From Acorus gramineus (Eukaryota > Streptophyta > Magnoliopsida > Acorales > Acoraceae): a stretch of 64,000 nt of DNA. The notes beneath the pieces were generated by a model. That model made no database searches. It saw nothing but the letters and a program-made list of their open reading frames with translations, and was not told where the DNA came from. Position numbers and translations under genes: made by a program. The stretch is taken from NCBI GenBank assembly GCA_030737835.1, contig JAUJYN010000030.1, forward strand, positions 62,001 to 126,000, in the 5' to 3' direction. Positions 46,743 to 58,834 of the stretch are shown here, piece by piece; positions within the stretch are counted from its first letter, which is position 1; every line of letters begins with the position of its first letter.

Positions 46743-47736
46743 AGGGCAAAGATATACTCACTACCCAACTTAATCTTTCCCACTACCCAAAAATTACCAA
46801 AATGTCATTATTTATTTTAATTTTTTGTCCCCCTTTCCCACTACCCAGTTCGACAGCGTCAAGTTGAAGTCATCTTCACTGGAACGAGAGATGTCCATCG
46901 ATCCGTCTGAATAAGTGTCGACAAAGGCCAGTAGAAGTATGTTTCACTAGGACGACAGAGATTCGTCGATCTGTCTGAGCAAGTGTCGACATGGATGTGT
47001 CAAACCCTTCAAAACAACAACTCTCTTATAAGAATCAATCACTTATACAATCATTTAAGTCCTTACGAAAAACAAAAATGTCATTTAAGTCATTTAAGTC
47101 TTTTTGAAAATTATTCGCATATATATTTATTTAAGTATAAGAAACAAAAAAATCAAACAAAGAGTTATTTGAACCAAATAAACAGTAAACATTTTATATA
47201 AACAAGAAACATTATTTTCTTTTCTAAACAAGTGGAGTCTCATGTCGAAAGTATATGGAATGTTTTTTGATACTCCACTTGTGTATATAGAATGTTTAAT
47301 GTTTATTTAATTTATATGACTGTTTTTTCATTTTTACACCGTGTATTTAAATGACAAAATAGGTGAATGATTTCCAGAAGAACTTAAATGACTTAAATGG
47401 ATTATTTGTTTTTTGTAAGGACTTAAATGACTGTATAAATATATATTTTTAGAAGATATGTGCTGTTTTAAATGGATCGACACGTCCCTGTCGACACTTA
47501 CTCAGACAGATCAACGGACCTATGTCGTCCCTATGAAGCAAATTTTGACTGGGTTTCTATCGACACTTGTTTAGACAGTTCGACGGACCTCTGTCATCCT
47601 AATGAAGAAGATTTTGACTGGGCGCTGTCAAACTGGGTAGTGGGAAAGGGAGACAAAAAAATAAATAAATAATGATATTTTTGTAATTTTGGGTAGTGGG
47701 AAAGATTAAGTTGGGTAGTGAGAATAGTTTTACCCT
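46743..47736. mobile_element. 994-bp near-complete palindromic transposon upstream of CslG
   Basis: The ends AGGGCAAAGATATACTCACT and its inverted match (AGTGAGAATAGTTTTACCCT on the + strand) open two arms that pair to near the midpoint, about 47240-47255 (ACAAGTGGAGT at 47228 with ACTCCACTTGT at 47272). The arms therefore approach 490 bp each, with a loop of only ~35 bp. Each arm contains two ~64-bp subrepeats ending in AAGTGTCGACA. The flanking ATTTTTT on both sides is a possible 7-8-bp duplication but is low complexity. Foldback (MITE/Mutator-like) structure; no transposase. It ends 106 bp before the CslG start codon. Confidence 0.82.
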
Positions 47737-47772
47737 ATTTTTTTGGTAAAAAAATTTGAGTGTCACAGCGTC

Positions 47773-47780
47773 ATATATAT
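47773..47780 (+). promoter_or_regulatory. Candidate TATA box of CslG
   Basis: ATATATAT in CGTCATATATATTGG, 63-70 bp before the chosen ATG and 36 bp past the end of the palindromic transposon. Transcription from it would start near 47805, downstream of the earlier in-frame ATG at 47789, which supports the ATG at 47843. Confidence 0.45.
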
Positions 47781-47842
47781 TGGTGTGAGTGATCGAACCG
47801 ACTCAACACCACCACCACCTAAAAAAACTTGCCACATTAGAA

Positions 47843-50052
47843 ATGGTGGGGGAGAACAAAACCTTACCACTCCACACTTGCCAAATCGAGCCAAACCTAT
47901 GGCTCAACAGGGGCCACGCAGTCCTCTACAGTTGCGCCCTACTCGCCCTCTTCTATCACCGGCTCCGCTCCCTCCTCTTCCAATTCACCACCTTTTTTGC
48001 ACTCTTTCTCCACCTCTCCCTCTTCGTGTCCGACCTCGTCTTCGCCTTCATGTGGGCGGTCACGCAGGCCTTCCACATGCGTCGCGTGCATCGCCAGACG
48101 TTCCCCGAGAACCTCTCGACGGTACTCGAGACGAAGGACATGCCGAAGATCGACGTGTTCGTGTGCACAGCGGACCCGCACAAGGAGCCGCCGATGAGCG
48201 TTGTGAACACGGTGTTGTCGGTGATGGCGTTCGATTATCCGGGTGAGAAGGTGTGCGTCTATGTATCGGATGATGGAGGGTCTCAGCTGACGCTCTTCGC
48301 GTTCGTTGAGATGGAAAAGTTCGCGCGGCACTGGCTGCCTTTCTGCAGGGAGATGGGCATGAGGAAGAGGAGTCCTGAGGCCTACTTCGCATCGTCTGAA
48401 GCGCATCCTCATTCGGACAAGATAAAGGTAGTGTTTACAACAATGGTCAATCCACTAAAACAAAACACTCACGCAAATGGTTAAACTTAGGTCACATTTA
48501 AAAACGAGTTTGGGCAGTTTTTGGATTTGTAGTAAGCTGATTTTTTCAAACCCGTTTCTAAACACAAAGATTGAGACCAAAAGCTACAAACACATTTATA
48601 AACGCGCTTTGGAGAGATAGTTTTTTACAAAATCAGTTTTAAACTCAAATGATGATTTAAAAATTAAATGCTGAAATTATGTTTGAATATGCATCTGAGA
48701 ATCTTTAACTTTTCAAACACATAATATACTCAAACATAATATACTCAAACGCATATCTAAATAGGGCCTTACTTTCCTGTAAATATAAAAGCATTCTAAA
48801 CCTGTTTTTCAAATAGTTCCTTGATAGTGTACATACGCATATTCAAACGCATATCTAAATAGGCCATAGCTTTTATCAAACAGCCTTTTGTTTGGTGGTC
48901 GAAACCGTTAATTTTTTAAACTTAGGTAGCATTAACCATCTATTATCATAACCTTAACCAACAACGACGACTCTACCATTAATACAAATAATGGACAATT
49001 CAATGCGCGCGGGAGTTTTAACACGAATTGAAATAAGAAGTGTATTAGCGCATCTTTAATGGACATATTAACTCACTCGTTAGTGTCATATTTTTAGAAA
49101 ATATGTAAAACTGATGCTCCAATAGAAGTGTTAAGGACAAATTAAATGTGAGCCCCGCCTGTCATATGTTAAGGGACGTGTTAACTGTGGCTAGTGCTTT
49201 AATCAACTAAATGTGGGTCCCACCTTTTAAAAGATTAAAAAATAATATTATTTTGGGTAGATGGAGAGGTTTGAGTGGGTGAAGAGGTTGGTCCACTATT
49301 ATTTTAATTAGTTATTTAATTAGTTCATTGTAGTAACAACAACCAACTAAATAATAATATAGTAAATGAATATTTAATTGAGTGATAAAATATTGACATA
49401 ACATTTTAATATTTTAATTAATTTAAAAAAGAAGATAAGGTGACAGTGGCATGCGTATGAACGTGGCACATGAAGATTGGTTTGGGTAATTTCACTCCAG
49501 GATATGATGTCAGACACGGCATCCAAGGTTCAATAACTCCAGGATTTTTCATTATTGTTGAGTCATAGATACTGAAAGGGATGGGCACATGGAGCTGACA
49601 CGTGCCAGTGATGGGTCCGTAATTCCCTGCCACCTCGGTAAACGTAATCGTCATCCTTCCTTGATTTCGTCTGATAATTAATGATAATTAATTGTAGGCG
49701 GCTGATGAGTGGCCTTTCAGCTGGCCCTTAATTTGTCCCAGTTAGCAGATACAAAGACCTCTATGTTGTTTTTGTTATTTATTTATTTATTTATATATTT
49801 GTATATATGTATGTGATATGGATGCATTGCTTTATAATTTTAAGAAGAAAAATGTGAGATACAATATGTGGGACAATTCGTTAAACAATTTTTTAAAAAT
49901 AATAATAAATGATAAGATATATGTACATTATTTATATATTGTGAATCAAGTTTTGATTAATTAGCTAGCACATTCGCTTTTTATAAAAAAAAATTAGAAT
50001 ATTAAACCTAGATAAACACTTATTTAAAAAATATAAATAAATATAAATTATA

Positions 50053-50105
<53 letters not shown>

Positions 50106-53100
50106 TGATAGAGGAGTTTCTGTATAACTTTCTCTCTGGATTGTATGTAACTGTCTTCTTTCTTTAAAAAAATTATTTATGTTTAATCTACCTTTTATAT
50201 TTATAAAAATGATGCTGATATCTTATCGAGGGTCAAAAAATACATAGAACATGGGACGAACCTATCTGTTGGTGACACAAGGGATCCAGTGTTTGACTGT
50301 AAATGTTGTAAATTAAAAAAACTTTAAAATGTGCATGACAAATGATTTTTTTAATAAATGATTGCTTAATTTAAAATATCATGACAAATTTGTTTAGCTT
50401 AAACAACATTTGTTTGTTCACTGATCCGTTTTTCCTTTGTAACAGATGATGTATGAGTGCATGAAAGAGAGGGTGGAGCATGTGATGGAGATGGGCCGCG
50501 TGACCGATGATCTGATCCATGATGAAGATGAGCCCCAAATTTTCACCAAGTGGACCTCAGATTTTACGAGGTCTAACCATCCTACGGTGATCCAGGTAAC
50601 AACATTCTTACATAAGAATAAAAAAATATATATATATATGATTTTTTGAAAAATGATACGTGCAATCCCTCGTGTAGCTCTGATTTTTTTTTGTTTAATT
50701 GTACACTCTCCTGTTAAATTGCATATTGTTATATGAAATTAAATATATAATAAAAAACAATAGTTTATTTTGTATTTAATTATAAAAAATTTTAAAAAAA
50801 TTGTGTCATACGTTGTGATAGAGTCCCATACACAATAATAGTGCATTATATACTGCACTTTCACATCGTACAGGGCTGCAAAAATAGATCTCCTTTATCA
50901 ATGCTCTGTTTTTTATTTTATTTGAGAAGATATATTTTGGATAAAATAAAATAATATTTAATTCCAAGTGACTTGGGAACTTAAAAAAAAAAAAAAAAAA
51001 GGTTTTGCTAAACAGCCAAAAAGACGTGGACGTCATGGGTCAAGCAATGCCAAGCCTCATCTATCTCTCTAGAGAAAAAAGGCCGGGTGTACACCACCAT
51101 TTCAAAGCCGGGGCACTCAACACTTTGGTACACACTCCTCCTCCTCTCATTATGTCATTCCACCATCACGAATTATTGATTATTAAGATCATAATCATTC
51201 AGCCATTACTAACCTAATGAACATTAGACATTTTTAATTGATGTATATTGTGGAACAACCGAAGACGAGAGTCTCTGCAGCCATGACAAACGCACCGATC
51301 ATTCTCACTCTCGACTGCGACATGAACAGCAATGACCCACAGGCACCCCGTCAAGCCCTATGCCACCTCTCGGACCCAGAAGCACATCCCAACCTAGCCT
51401 TCGTTCAGTTCCCTCAGTACTTTCGAGGCATCGATCGAAACGACATATATGGTTGTGAATGGAAGGGACTCTTCCAAATCTACCCAGTTGGGATGGACGG
51501 CCTCCGTGGCCCCAACCATGTCGGCACCGGCTGTTTCTTCCGTCGTCGCGCTCTCCACAAGGAGGACAATGTATCTTCATTGAACTTGAGTGATCAGAGC
51601 ATCAGAGATGAGTTGAACCTTGAAAGGGCACACAACCGTGCGAGCTGTACTTATGAGAACGACACAGAATGGGGTGTCACGGTAAATATATATTTTATCT
51701 TTTATAAAAGTACATATCTCATTAGATGAGATATATTTTATCTTTTATAAAAATACATACCACGTCTGTGCACATGCAGATGGGATTCAGATATGGGTCA
51801 GTGGTCGAGGACTACTACACAGGTTACCGTTTGCATTGTGAAGGGTGGGTGTCGATCTTTTGTGACCCGCAACCACCGGCGTTCATGGGAGATGCTCCGT
51901 TCAACCTAAATGACACTCTCAGCCAGACCATGAGATGGTCTGTAGGGTTGTTAGAGGTTGCCTTCTCTAAGTACTGCACCATTATATTTGGTGTAAAAAA
52001 AATGAACCTTCTTATGGGCATGTGCTATTCCCATTATGCTTTCTGGCCCATCTGGTCCATCCCCATGATCACATATGCATTCCTGCCGCAGCTTGCATTG
52101 CTCAATGGAACGTCACTCTTTCCAAAGGTTAAGTAACAATTTTGTAGTGATGTGAATACATAGGTCTACACCTAATGATTTCTAGTTGTTGGAAACATGT
52201 TAGATCTAATGCTAATTGAACAATTTGATTGTCTAACGTGTTTATAACCATCGGATTTTACCATCTCAAGATAGTCATATTAAAAGTCATTACATGTGAT
52301 TAGCATTTAATGACAAAATATCTCAATCTCAATCTCTTTTAATATGATTATCTTGAGTAACAATCAGATTGTCCAACGTGTTTTCACTAAGGCCTCATTT
52401 GGAACTATGTTTGTGTAGATTCTGTTTTTACAAAACTAACAATTTTCAAATGCAGATCCAAACACATATTCAGTATTTAGGTTTTTAAACCACAATATTT
52501 TCTATTTTATGCTATGAAAATCTTACAATTGAAAAGCTAATAAAACGAAGTTTATTTAAGAATCTCAGGGCTTCACTAGCACATTCAAACTTAGCCTAAA
52601 CTTTAATTTGGGACATAAATAAAACTTGACTACTGAATCACATATAATTTGACATTATCTGTATAACAGGCTTCAGAAAAGTGGATGTACTTGTACGCGT
52701 ATCTCTTCATAAGTGCGTTCATTCAGGATCTCATCAGCTTCCTCAGAGCAAATGGTACCTTGGGGAGGTGGTATAACAACCAACGGATGTGGATGATTAG
52801 GGGTGTTACATGTTTCCCCTTTGGCTTCTTCCAATTTTTTCTCCAAAAGATTGGTGTCTCAAGCTCTGGTTTCAATGTGACTAGTAAGGTAAGCAATGAT
52901 GAGCAGAGCAAGCGATACGCGAGAGGGATCTTCGACTTTGGAGTAGTTTCTCCATTTTTTGTTTCTCTGTCAATGGTGGCCTTGATAAATTTTGCTGCAT
53001 TTTGGATTGGGTTGATGAGAGTTCTTGAAGATGGTTACCTCAACAGTATGTTCGTGCAGTTGTTTTTATCTGGGTATGTTATGGTGAATTGTTGGCCTGT

Positions 53101-53233
53101 TTACGAGGCTATGGTGCTGCGAAATGACAGTGGGATCCTACCTAGGTATGTTAAGAAAGTTTCTGTGATTCTGTCGATGGGTATGTTCACCGTTGCATAC
53201 TTTGCATTTGGCATGCAAGGCATATCATATTAA
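47843..53233 (+). CDS. CslG: Cellulose synthase-like protein G (CslG/CslM type), six exons, 729 aa
   Basis: Family-2 processive glycosyltransferase of plant Golgi/ER membranes. CslG/CslM relatives in legumes and spinach add glucuronic acid to triterpene aglycones; the substrate here is not known. Exons: 47843-48427, 50446-50595, 51002-51127, 51265-51681, 51780-52127, 52670-53233; all introns are GT-AG and phase 0. Seen: two N-terminal membrane segments (about residues 24-76), DDGGS at 143-147, [10 protein letters not shown] in exon 3, LTLDCD with D304/D306, VED at 435-437 and QTMRW at 475-479, i.e. the D, DxD, ED, QxxRW set; about six C-terminal membrane segments follow. Length fits the family (about 720-760). 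The ATG at 47843 places LPLHTC close to the N terminus as in CslG proteins; an in-frame ATG at 47789 would add 18 residues. Open throughout, so probably functional. Subclass CslG versus CslM needs a tree. Confidence 0.93.
48428..50445 (+). other. CslG intron 1 (2018 bp)
   Basis: Donor AAG/GTAGTG, acceptor TTTGTAACAG/ATG. Much longer than the other introns. AT-rich, with several copies of the word CATATCTAAATAGG(C/G)C (about 48745-48865), which looks like remnants of one MITE, and a (TA)n run at 50056-50103. No coding signal on either strand. Confidence 0.85.
50056..50103. repeat. (TA)n microsatellite in CslG intron 1
   Basis: About 24 uninterrupted TA dinucleotides. Confidence 0.92.
50596..51001 (+). 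other. CslG intron 2 (406 bp) with poly-A acceptor
   Basis: Donor CAG/GTAACA is normal. The acceptor AG at 51000-51001 follows 18 consecutive A (50983-51000), where plants normally have U-rich sequence. The reading frame and family alignment (VIQ, then VLLNSQKD) require this junction. Confidence 0.85.
52128..52669 (+). other. CslG intron 5 (542 bp)
   Basis: Donor AAG/GTTAAG, acceptor TGTATAACAG/GCT. It contains the foldback MITE at about 52227-52383; the remainder is AT-rich with no other signal. Confidence 0.85.
52227..52383. mobile_element. Foldback MITE in CslG intron 5
   Basis: CTCAAGATAGTCATATTAAA (about 52266) pairs with TTTAATATGATTATCTTGAG (about 52338). The foldback is bracketed by 17-bp direct repeats GATTGTCTAACGTGTTT and GATTGTCCAACGTGTTT. 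The loop shares CATTTAATGACAAAATAT with the MITE at 29580-29800. Confidence 0.65.
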
Positions 53234-53654
53234 GCCAACTCTTGTTGTAGTTTAATTTATGTAGAATAATATGCCCCTAGCATCACTCGATCCATGTATA
53301 ATTTGGGATGATTGGTTCGTCCAATAATTAAGCAAGTTTGTCTTTAATGGTTTGGACTTTCTATTGAAGAAGAGCGTAGACTGATTTTTGCCTACAATTA
53401 TTGTGCAATCATTGGCGTACTACATACATATGTGGAAGGATTAATCACTAACGTACTACATATATATCCAAGTCCAAGTTCGAAAGAATAATAAAAAAAA
53501 ACAGAGAGAGATCATCATGAAAAGATAGAGCTCCCAGACAAGATATTATGCCATTTAATTAGATCTAAGCTTTTCCTGATACAGATTGGATACGCTGATA
53601 TCTGTATCCACTCCTAAATTTTTCTAACAAGGATAACTAAAATAACAATCTATC
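53234..53654 (+). other. CslG 3' region with candidate polyadenylation signal
   Basis: Noncoding. AATAAA at 53490-53495 lies 257 bp after the stop codon and is the only full match before the solo LTR at 53655. Earlier AATAAT near 53262 could also serve. Confidence 0.45.
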
Positions 53655-55007
53655 TGTTGGGAAAAATTAAATCCCGACTGTCAAGATCCGACGATTGAGG
53701 TATAGATCGGATAATAAAAAAATTATTAAATCTTTTTCATGCAAACCCTACGGGGTAGAATTAGGGTTTACCTTTAGAACTCAGATCAAAGTTCTGCTGA
53801 AGAGGAAGATTGGATCTAAAAGACGACGACGGATAGCTCAATCGGAACCTTCACATCTTCTGCCGTATGTCTTTCCTATGTTGTAGATTCGCGGCAGAGT
53901 GTGGTCTCCGTCTTGCTTCGAATGGAAGTCGTGAATCCGTTCGCTCTCTTTCTCTCCTTTCCTCAAATTTTCTGGATTCAAAGATCCTAAAGGGTTTCTA
54001 GGGTTAGGATTTTGATTTCGGCGGAAATCATATATTTTGAGAGAAAGAGGAAGCCACATATTTATAAGCTAGGACAGGGACCTAAAGGAAATATCATTAA
54101 TTGGCTACTATGGGCCTGGGTACCATAACTCAACCTAGAATTAAAAACCAAAGGCTCATAAGTCATAATTCAACCAACTAAAGAATTATGACTGCACTTC
54201 AAATACACTAATCTCAAAATAATATTTCGAACTCCTTATATTATATGCTTAATTATTACTGAAAATATTATTTCACAACATCTTATTTTCCTGGAGATCT
54301 TCCGTTTAATTTATTTGACATGTCGGATAGTTAAATCCACCGGCCGGATTAGACATGACTAAAACTTAAAAGTATCCTCAAGATAGTATCATCAATCTCA
54401 TATAGGAGACATGGATTCCATCAATAGCAAATATTCATCATACAAGTATTTTTCACCTAACTTACCCAGTCTATTGATCCATAGGAGAATCTCACTCTTT
54501 AATAAATCAAAATAACAAATAACAAATGCACATGTCTAAGAACCATTTTAAGATTAAGAGCATAAGCAATCATAATAAACATGGGGTGAAATTATTTTAT
54601 CTAGTTAATACAAAAATAATTACCCCAACTTGGTCCATTCAATACACATATGGTGTACTAGTATAATCACCCAAAAACCTATGAACCAGTCTTTAATAGT
54701 CAAGATAGACTATGTAAGATGAATTTCATTACAACCTTTATCCAATGGATTATCTAAGTCCATTTAAAGTTGTGAACCACAACTTATAATTCATAGGGAA
54801 CCGATAATCCGATCTTCCGTGTGTAAGTCGAACTCTACACACCAGATTATCTACAGTGTAAATTAAAGGACTATATAAAAACAAACACAATATTTCAAAC
54901 AATATAATGCACGCATTTACCAATAATAATTCTCATCAAAATGCCAAAATCATCTTAATAATAGAGTTTATTACATAAGTTATGGCTTTTAGGACACTAC
55001 TCTAACA
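53655..55007 (+). mobile_element. Solo LTR, family D, 1353 bp
   Basis: Runs from TGTTGGGAAAAATTAAAT to CACTACTCTAACA, with exact CTATC at 53650-53654 and 55008-55012. Two relatives lie at 60498-61065 and 61066-61966. It contains the TCTTTTTCATGCAAACCCTA and AATTAGGGTTTACC segments and CACATATTTATAAGCTAGG at about 54055, a candidate TATA region. No internal element sequence adjoins, hence solo. I cannot assign it to Copia or Gypsy from the LTR alone. Confidence 0.88.
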
Positions 55008-55033
55008 CTATCCAGATGAAAATGCTGTCTATA

Positions 55034-55198
55034 TGTTAGATATTTAGAAAGAAAAAAAAAATTAGACATTATTCTATTATTGAGGGATTAAAGCCCTTAA
55101 TATAATAGTACAAAAGATACATGTTACACGTGTAACATCTTAACATACTAATTTAATAACAGACTAATATAATAACAACTTATATATATAATCTAACA
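55034..55198 (-). mobile_element. Copia 3' LTR, about 165 bp, with polypurine tract
   Basis: On the minus strand TGTTAGATTATATATATAAG starts at 55198 and CTAACA ends at 55034. It is preceded by the purine tract GAGTGGGGG (55207-55199). The palindrome TGTTACACGTGTAACA lies at about 55121-55136. Very short LTRs occur in some plant Copia lineages. Confidence 0.7.
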
Positions 55199-56880
55199 CC
55201 CCCACTCAAACTCAAGATGGATCTAACAGTGCAAGATGAGAGACAAGAGACTTAAATCCTGGAACGGGATGGGACTTCATAAATAAGTCAGTAAACTGCT
55301 CAACAGAAGAAAGTGAAAGCATAAATGTATGAGCAAGGAAGTGCTGACATACAAAATGACAGTTAATCTCAACATGTTTGGTCCTCTCATGAAAAACTGG
55401 ATTGCTAGCAATCTGAATAGCACTGTGATTATAGGATAAGAAGCATCAACTCCAAGATCGATCAAGAGACGTTTGAGATGAACAATTTCTTTGATCGTGA
55501 TGCCCGTGGCTCGATACTTGGCTTCCATGCTGGAAACAGAAATTATATCTTATTTCTTACTGCGCCAGGAAATGAGAGGCCCCAAGAAAAATGCAGAAGC
55601 ATGTAGTAGAACGACGAGTAATAGGATTTTCTACCGAGTCAGCATTAGTGTAAGCCCGAAGAACAAGAGATGAGGATGATGACATATAGAGCAATAGAGT
55701 GATAGTCCCATGGAAATATATGAGGATCATCATGAGAGCACCATAGTGAACTAAACAAGGAGCGGAGATGAACTGACTAATGCTAATGACATGAGCAATA
55801 TCAGGTCTAGTAATCCAAAGATACACAAGCAGACCACAATCTGTCTATATCATATAGGGTCTAGAAAAAGCTCTCCATTAGTATGATGGAGCCTTACACG
55901 AAGCTCAAGAGGAGTATCAACAGTATGAGTGTCAGATATAGCAACACGATCAAGAATGTCTGCTATGTACTCACAATAAGAAATTTGGTTTTCAGCGACA
56001 GACAAAGTCCTTCTAATGTGAGAGAATAATCCTCCGCTTACTCTAAGCAATCTCTAATCCAATGATGTAGAAAAAAGTACCAAGATCCTTTATCTGAAAC
56101 TGACTACTAAGATGTTGCTTCACAAGAGTAATACCAATTGAATTATCACCCATAATAATCATATCATCCACATACGGAAGTAGAATTACCCGGCCCTGGA
56201 GGACAATCACACAAACAAAGAGTGATAATAAGAACTCTCAATAAAATCAGCAGCCATAATAATATTCTAAAAGTGTTCAAACCATGCACGGGGTGCCTGT
56301 TTAAAACCATAAATAGCACGACGAAGATGACATACATGCTGAGGAGGAGTGTGAAGGCCAGAAGGTGGTTGTATGTAGACAACTTTCGATGAGTCCCCAT
56401 TAAGGAAGGCATTCTTCAAATCCATCTGAAAGAGAGGTGAATGACGAGTGACATCAACGACAAGTAGAGTACAAACAAAGGTCATATGAGCAAGTGGGAT
56501 GAAGGTCTCCTTATAATCAATCCCATACTCTTGTGTGAAACCATGCGCAATGAGAAGAGCCTTGTGTCACTCAATGGATCCATCAGGTTGATCCTTAAAA
56601 ATCCATTTACAACTGATAGGCTCAACACTAGCGGGGTGAGGCACAATATCTCATGTGTGGGTCTTTCAAAACGATTGGAACTCCTCATCCATGGCATGTC
56701 ACCAGTCAGGGTGCTGAACTACCTCTTGATGGGACCAAGGCACCTGATGAGCATGAATAACTGCAAGAAATGCCTGATGTTGTGGAGAATAGGAGCTTAT
56801 TGAAGCAAAACCAAACCAATCAAGAGGTCCATCATCAAAACTGGAATGGGCAGGTGGATGAGGGTTTTTGTTAGGTTTTG
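55034..56880 (-). mobile_element. Ty1/Copia element, 3' half (fossil)
   Basis: The minus strand gives the end of the integrase region (YSPQHQAFLAVIHAHQVPWS, about 56810), reverse transcriptase (FQMDLKNAFLNGD, VYIQPPSGLHTP, AIYGFKQAPRAWFEHF; about 56430-56267) and RNase H (RAYTNADSVENPITRRSTT about 55640, and MEAKYRATGITIKEIVHLK at 55528). A short LTR follows. Reverse transcriptase and RNase H in this order after integrase is diagnostic of Copia. Broken, with numerous breaks; old. Confidence 0.85.
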
Positions 56881-58834
56881 GAGGTGAAAGTCGGGTGAGG
56901 GAGAAAAATATGGGTTGAATGGGTTTTAAGGGGGGGGGGGGGAATGGGTCTGATCCGGATCTTGCATATCTCGCATAAAATGCCATTAACTTTGGCATTT
57001 TCATTTTTTTTGTATTTCCAGCATAAAATGCCAACGCCAGTGGCGTTTTATGTGAAAATTTGTAATACGCCACTAGGCTTAGCAAATTATTGTGTGGTCT
57101 TCGTTTGACATTTTATGAAGAAAACTAAAAAAAAATTACAATAAAAAATAACATCCGTTGGTGTTTTAAGCGGGGACAATAAAAAAAATAAAAATGCTTA
57201 CGTGGCATGTTTGACCGGGTATCTTGACTACTTTGGTAAATAATTAAAAGGTGTGATTAGTATGGTAATTAAGTAATTAGTGGTGATTATTTTGAAAAAC
57301 AAAGGCACCATATATCCCTTTAACCCCCTCTAGATATTGTAGTAAGGTATATACTTTGAAAAATTATATATTTTTAAAAATGATACCATTCAATTCATTG
57401 TATTATTATATAATTTTTTATAAAGTATATATCTTATTCGATGAGTTCAATATATATATATATATATATATATGACAGAGTGCACTTTTTATTGTAAATA
57501 AGATTGAGTGTAACATTTTCTTTTTGTTAATGTTAGTAGCCTCGTTTGCACACACGTGTCATTAATTAAAGGGAGATGATATGTTCAACTCTGTGTGCAA
57601 CCACGTCCACAGCCTTCACAGGTTTTACAGGCTTTCTTTTTTTTAAAAAGAAACATACATTTTAGGCTTTCAATTTTCTTGGAGTGTTATTACATTTAGT
57701 CTGATTTGCTGCCCAGTCTACAACTTCATACACTATGATATATTGTGTTATCTTAGTGTAGGGTTCTATCATAATATATTGCACAATTTTTTTTTCAAAG
57801 TGAAAAAGATACATTATTATATCTTAGTATATATTTTATTTTATATAACAACATGCACTTCAATGAGAGAGTGTATGATTCTTTTTAAGAAAAAAAAAAT
57901 CGGTATAGACTGCAATTGAGGCTGCACAAAGGGTTGGACGTATCACTTTTTTTTTTTTTTTGAAAATGTTAGACTCAGTCATTTTTACCAACCAAAACTC
58001 AGACCACCCATGTTTTCATTTTTTTTTAAATAGTAAACATCACTTAATGAGGTATATGCTTTAATAAAAAATGTATATCAATCCATCTCGAGTTTAATGA
58101 ACTCGTTATTAGTAAGTGTAAGAAAAAATTTAGTGAGATATATACATCGTTTAACAAGGTATATGCTTCACTGAATATATAACAAAGTATATAAGACAAT
58201 AATTTGAATTATAAAAAAAAAACTGAGTGTAACAACACTTTTTTTTATCCAACCCTTTCTAACCTACCCAACCTAGGCTCCTAGGCCCAAGCCCATTATA
58301 CCCAATCATATACCCAAAGTCCAACCAAACCCATCAAGTCATTAACCTAACCAAACCCACTACCCAAGACATAAAAGTGGAAAAAAAAAAAAACAAATTC
58401 ACTGCTCCTCTCATCCTCTGTCTCCATCCCCCGTCACCCAATCTCATTCTCTCCCTCCATAGGCTGCAGCTCGACGTCCCCTCAGTCCATTTTATTTCTC
58501 TCTCCAGTCTCCTTTTCTTTTTTTCTCTCTTTTCGGCTCCGCCCAAAAGCCCCTCTGGTCTCCTCGCGTCATCGTGCCTTACCTCTTATCTCCCGGCGCC
58601 ATTAAAGAATTACTATTTAATATTTTGTGTTATTTGCGGAATGTTAGGATGGCATAGCAGTACTTTAGTTATGAGAATTTTTGTTATTATGTGAATTTTT
58701 ATGGATAACCATCTATGACATACTTGTCGTTCTCCGTTTTAGGCAATCCCTTCCCACTCTCCAGCAGCTCTTCCAACAATCTTCACATCATCAGTTGTCC
58801 ACTTCTCGACACCATCCAAATTCTGTCACCTCAA
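56881..58834. other. Unassigned AT-rich region
   Basis: Holds a run of 13 G at 56930-56942, two short hairpins built on CATAAAATGCC (about 56975-57055), a TA run near 57450, and a CT-rich patch (about 58395-58520). 58743-58834 looks exon-like: it follows CCGTTTTAG and is GC-balanced, but it has open frames on both strands and I do not recognise the product. The rest shows no gene. Confidence 0.5.

Noticed and set aside
47939-48412. Long minus-strand and alternate-frame open frames over CslG exon 1
   Set aside because: Shadows of the real exon: the + frame has family motifs and correct splice junctions.
49418-49654. Minus-strand 78-codon frame in CslG intron 1
   Set aside because: No recognised domain, no splice context, and it sits in the long repeat-bearing intron.
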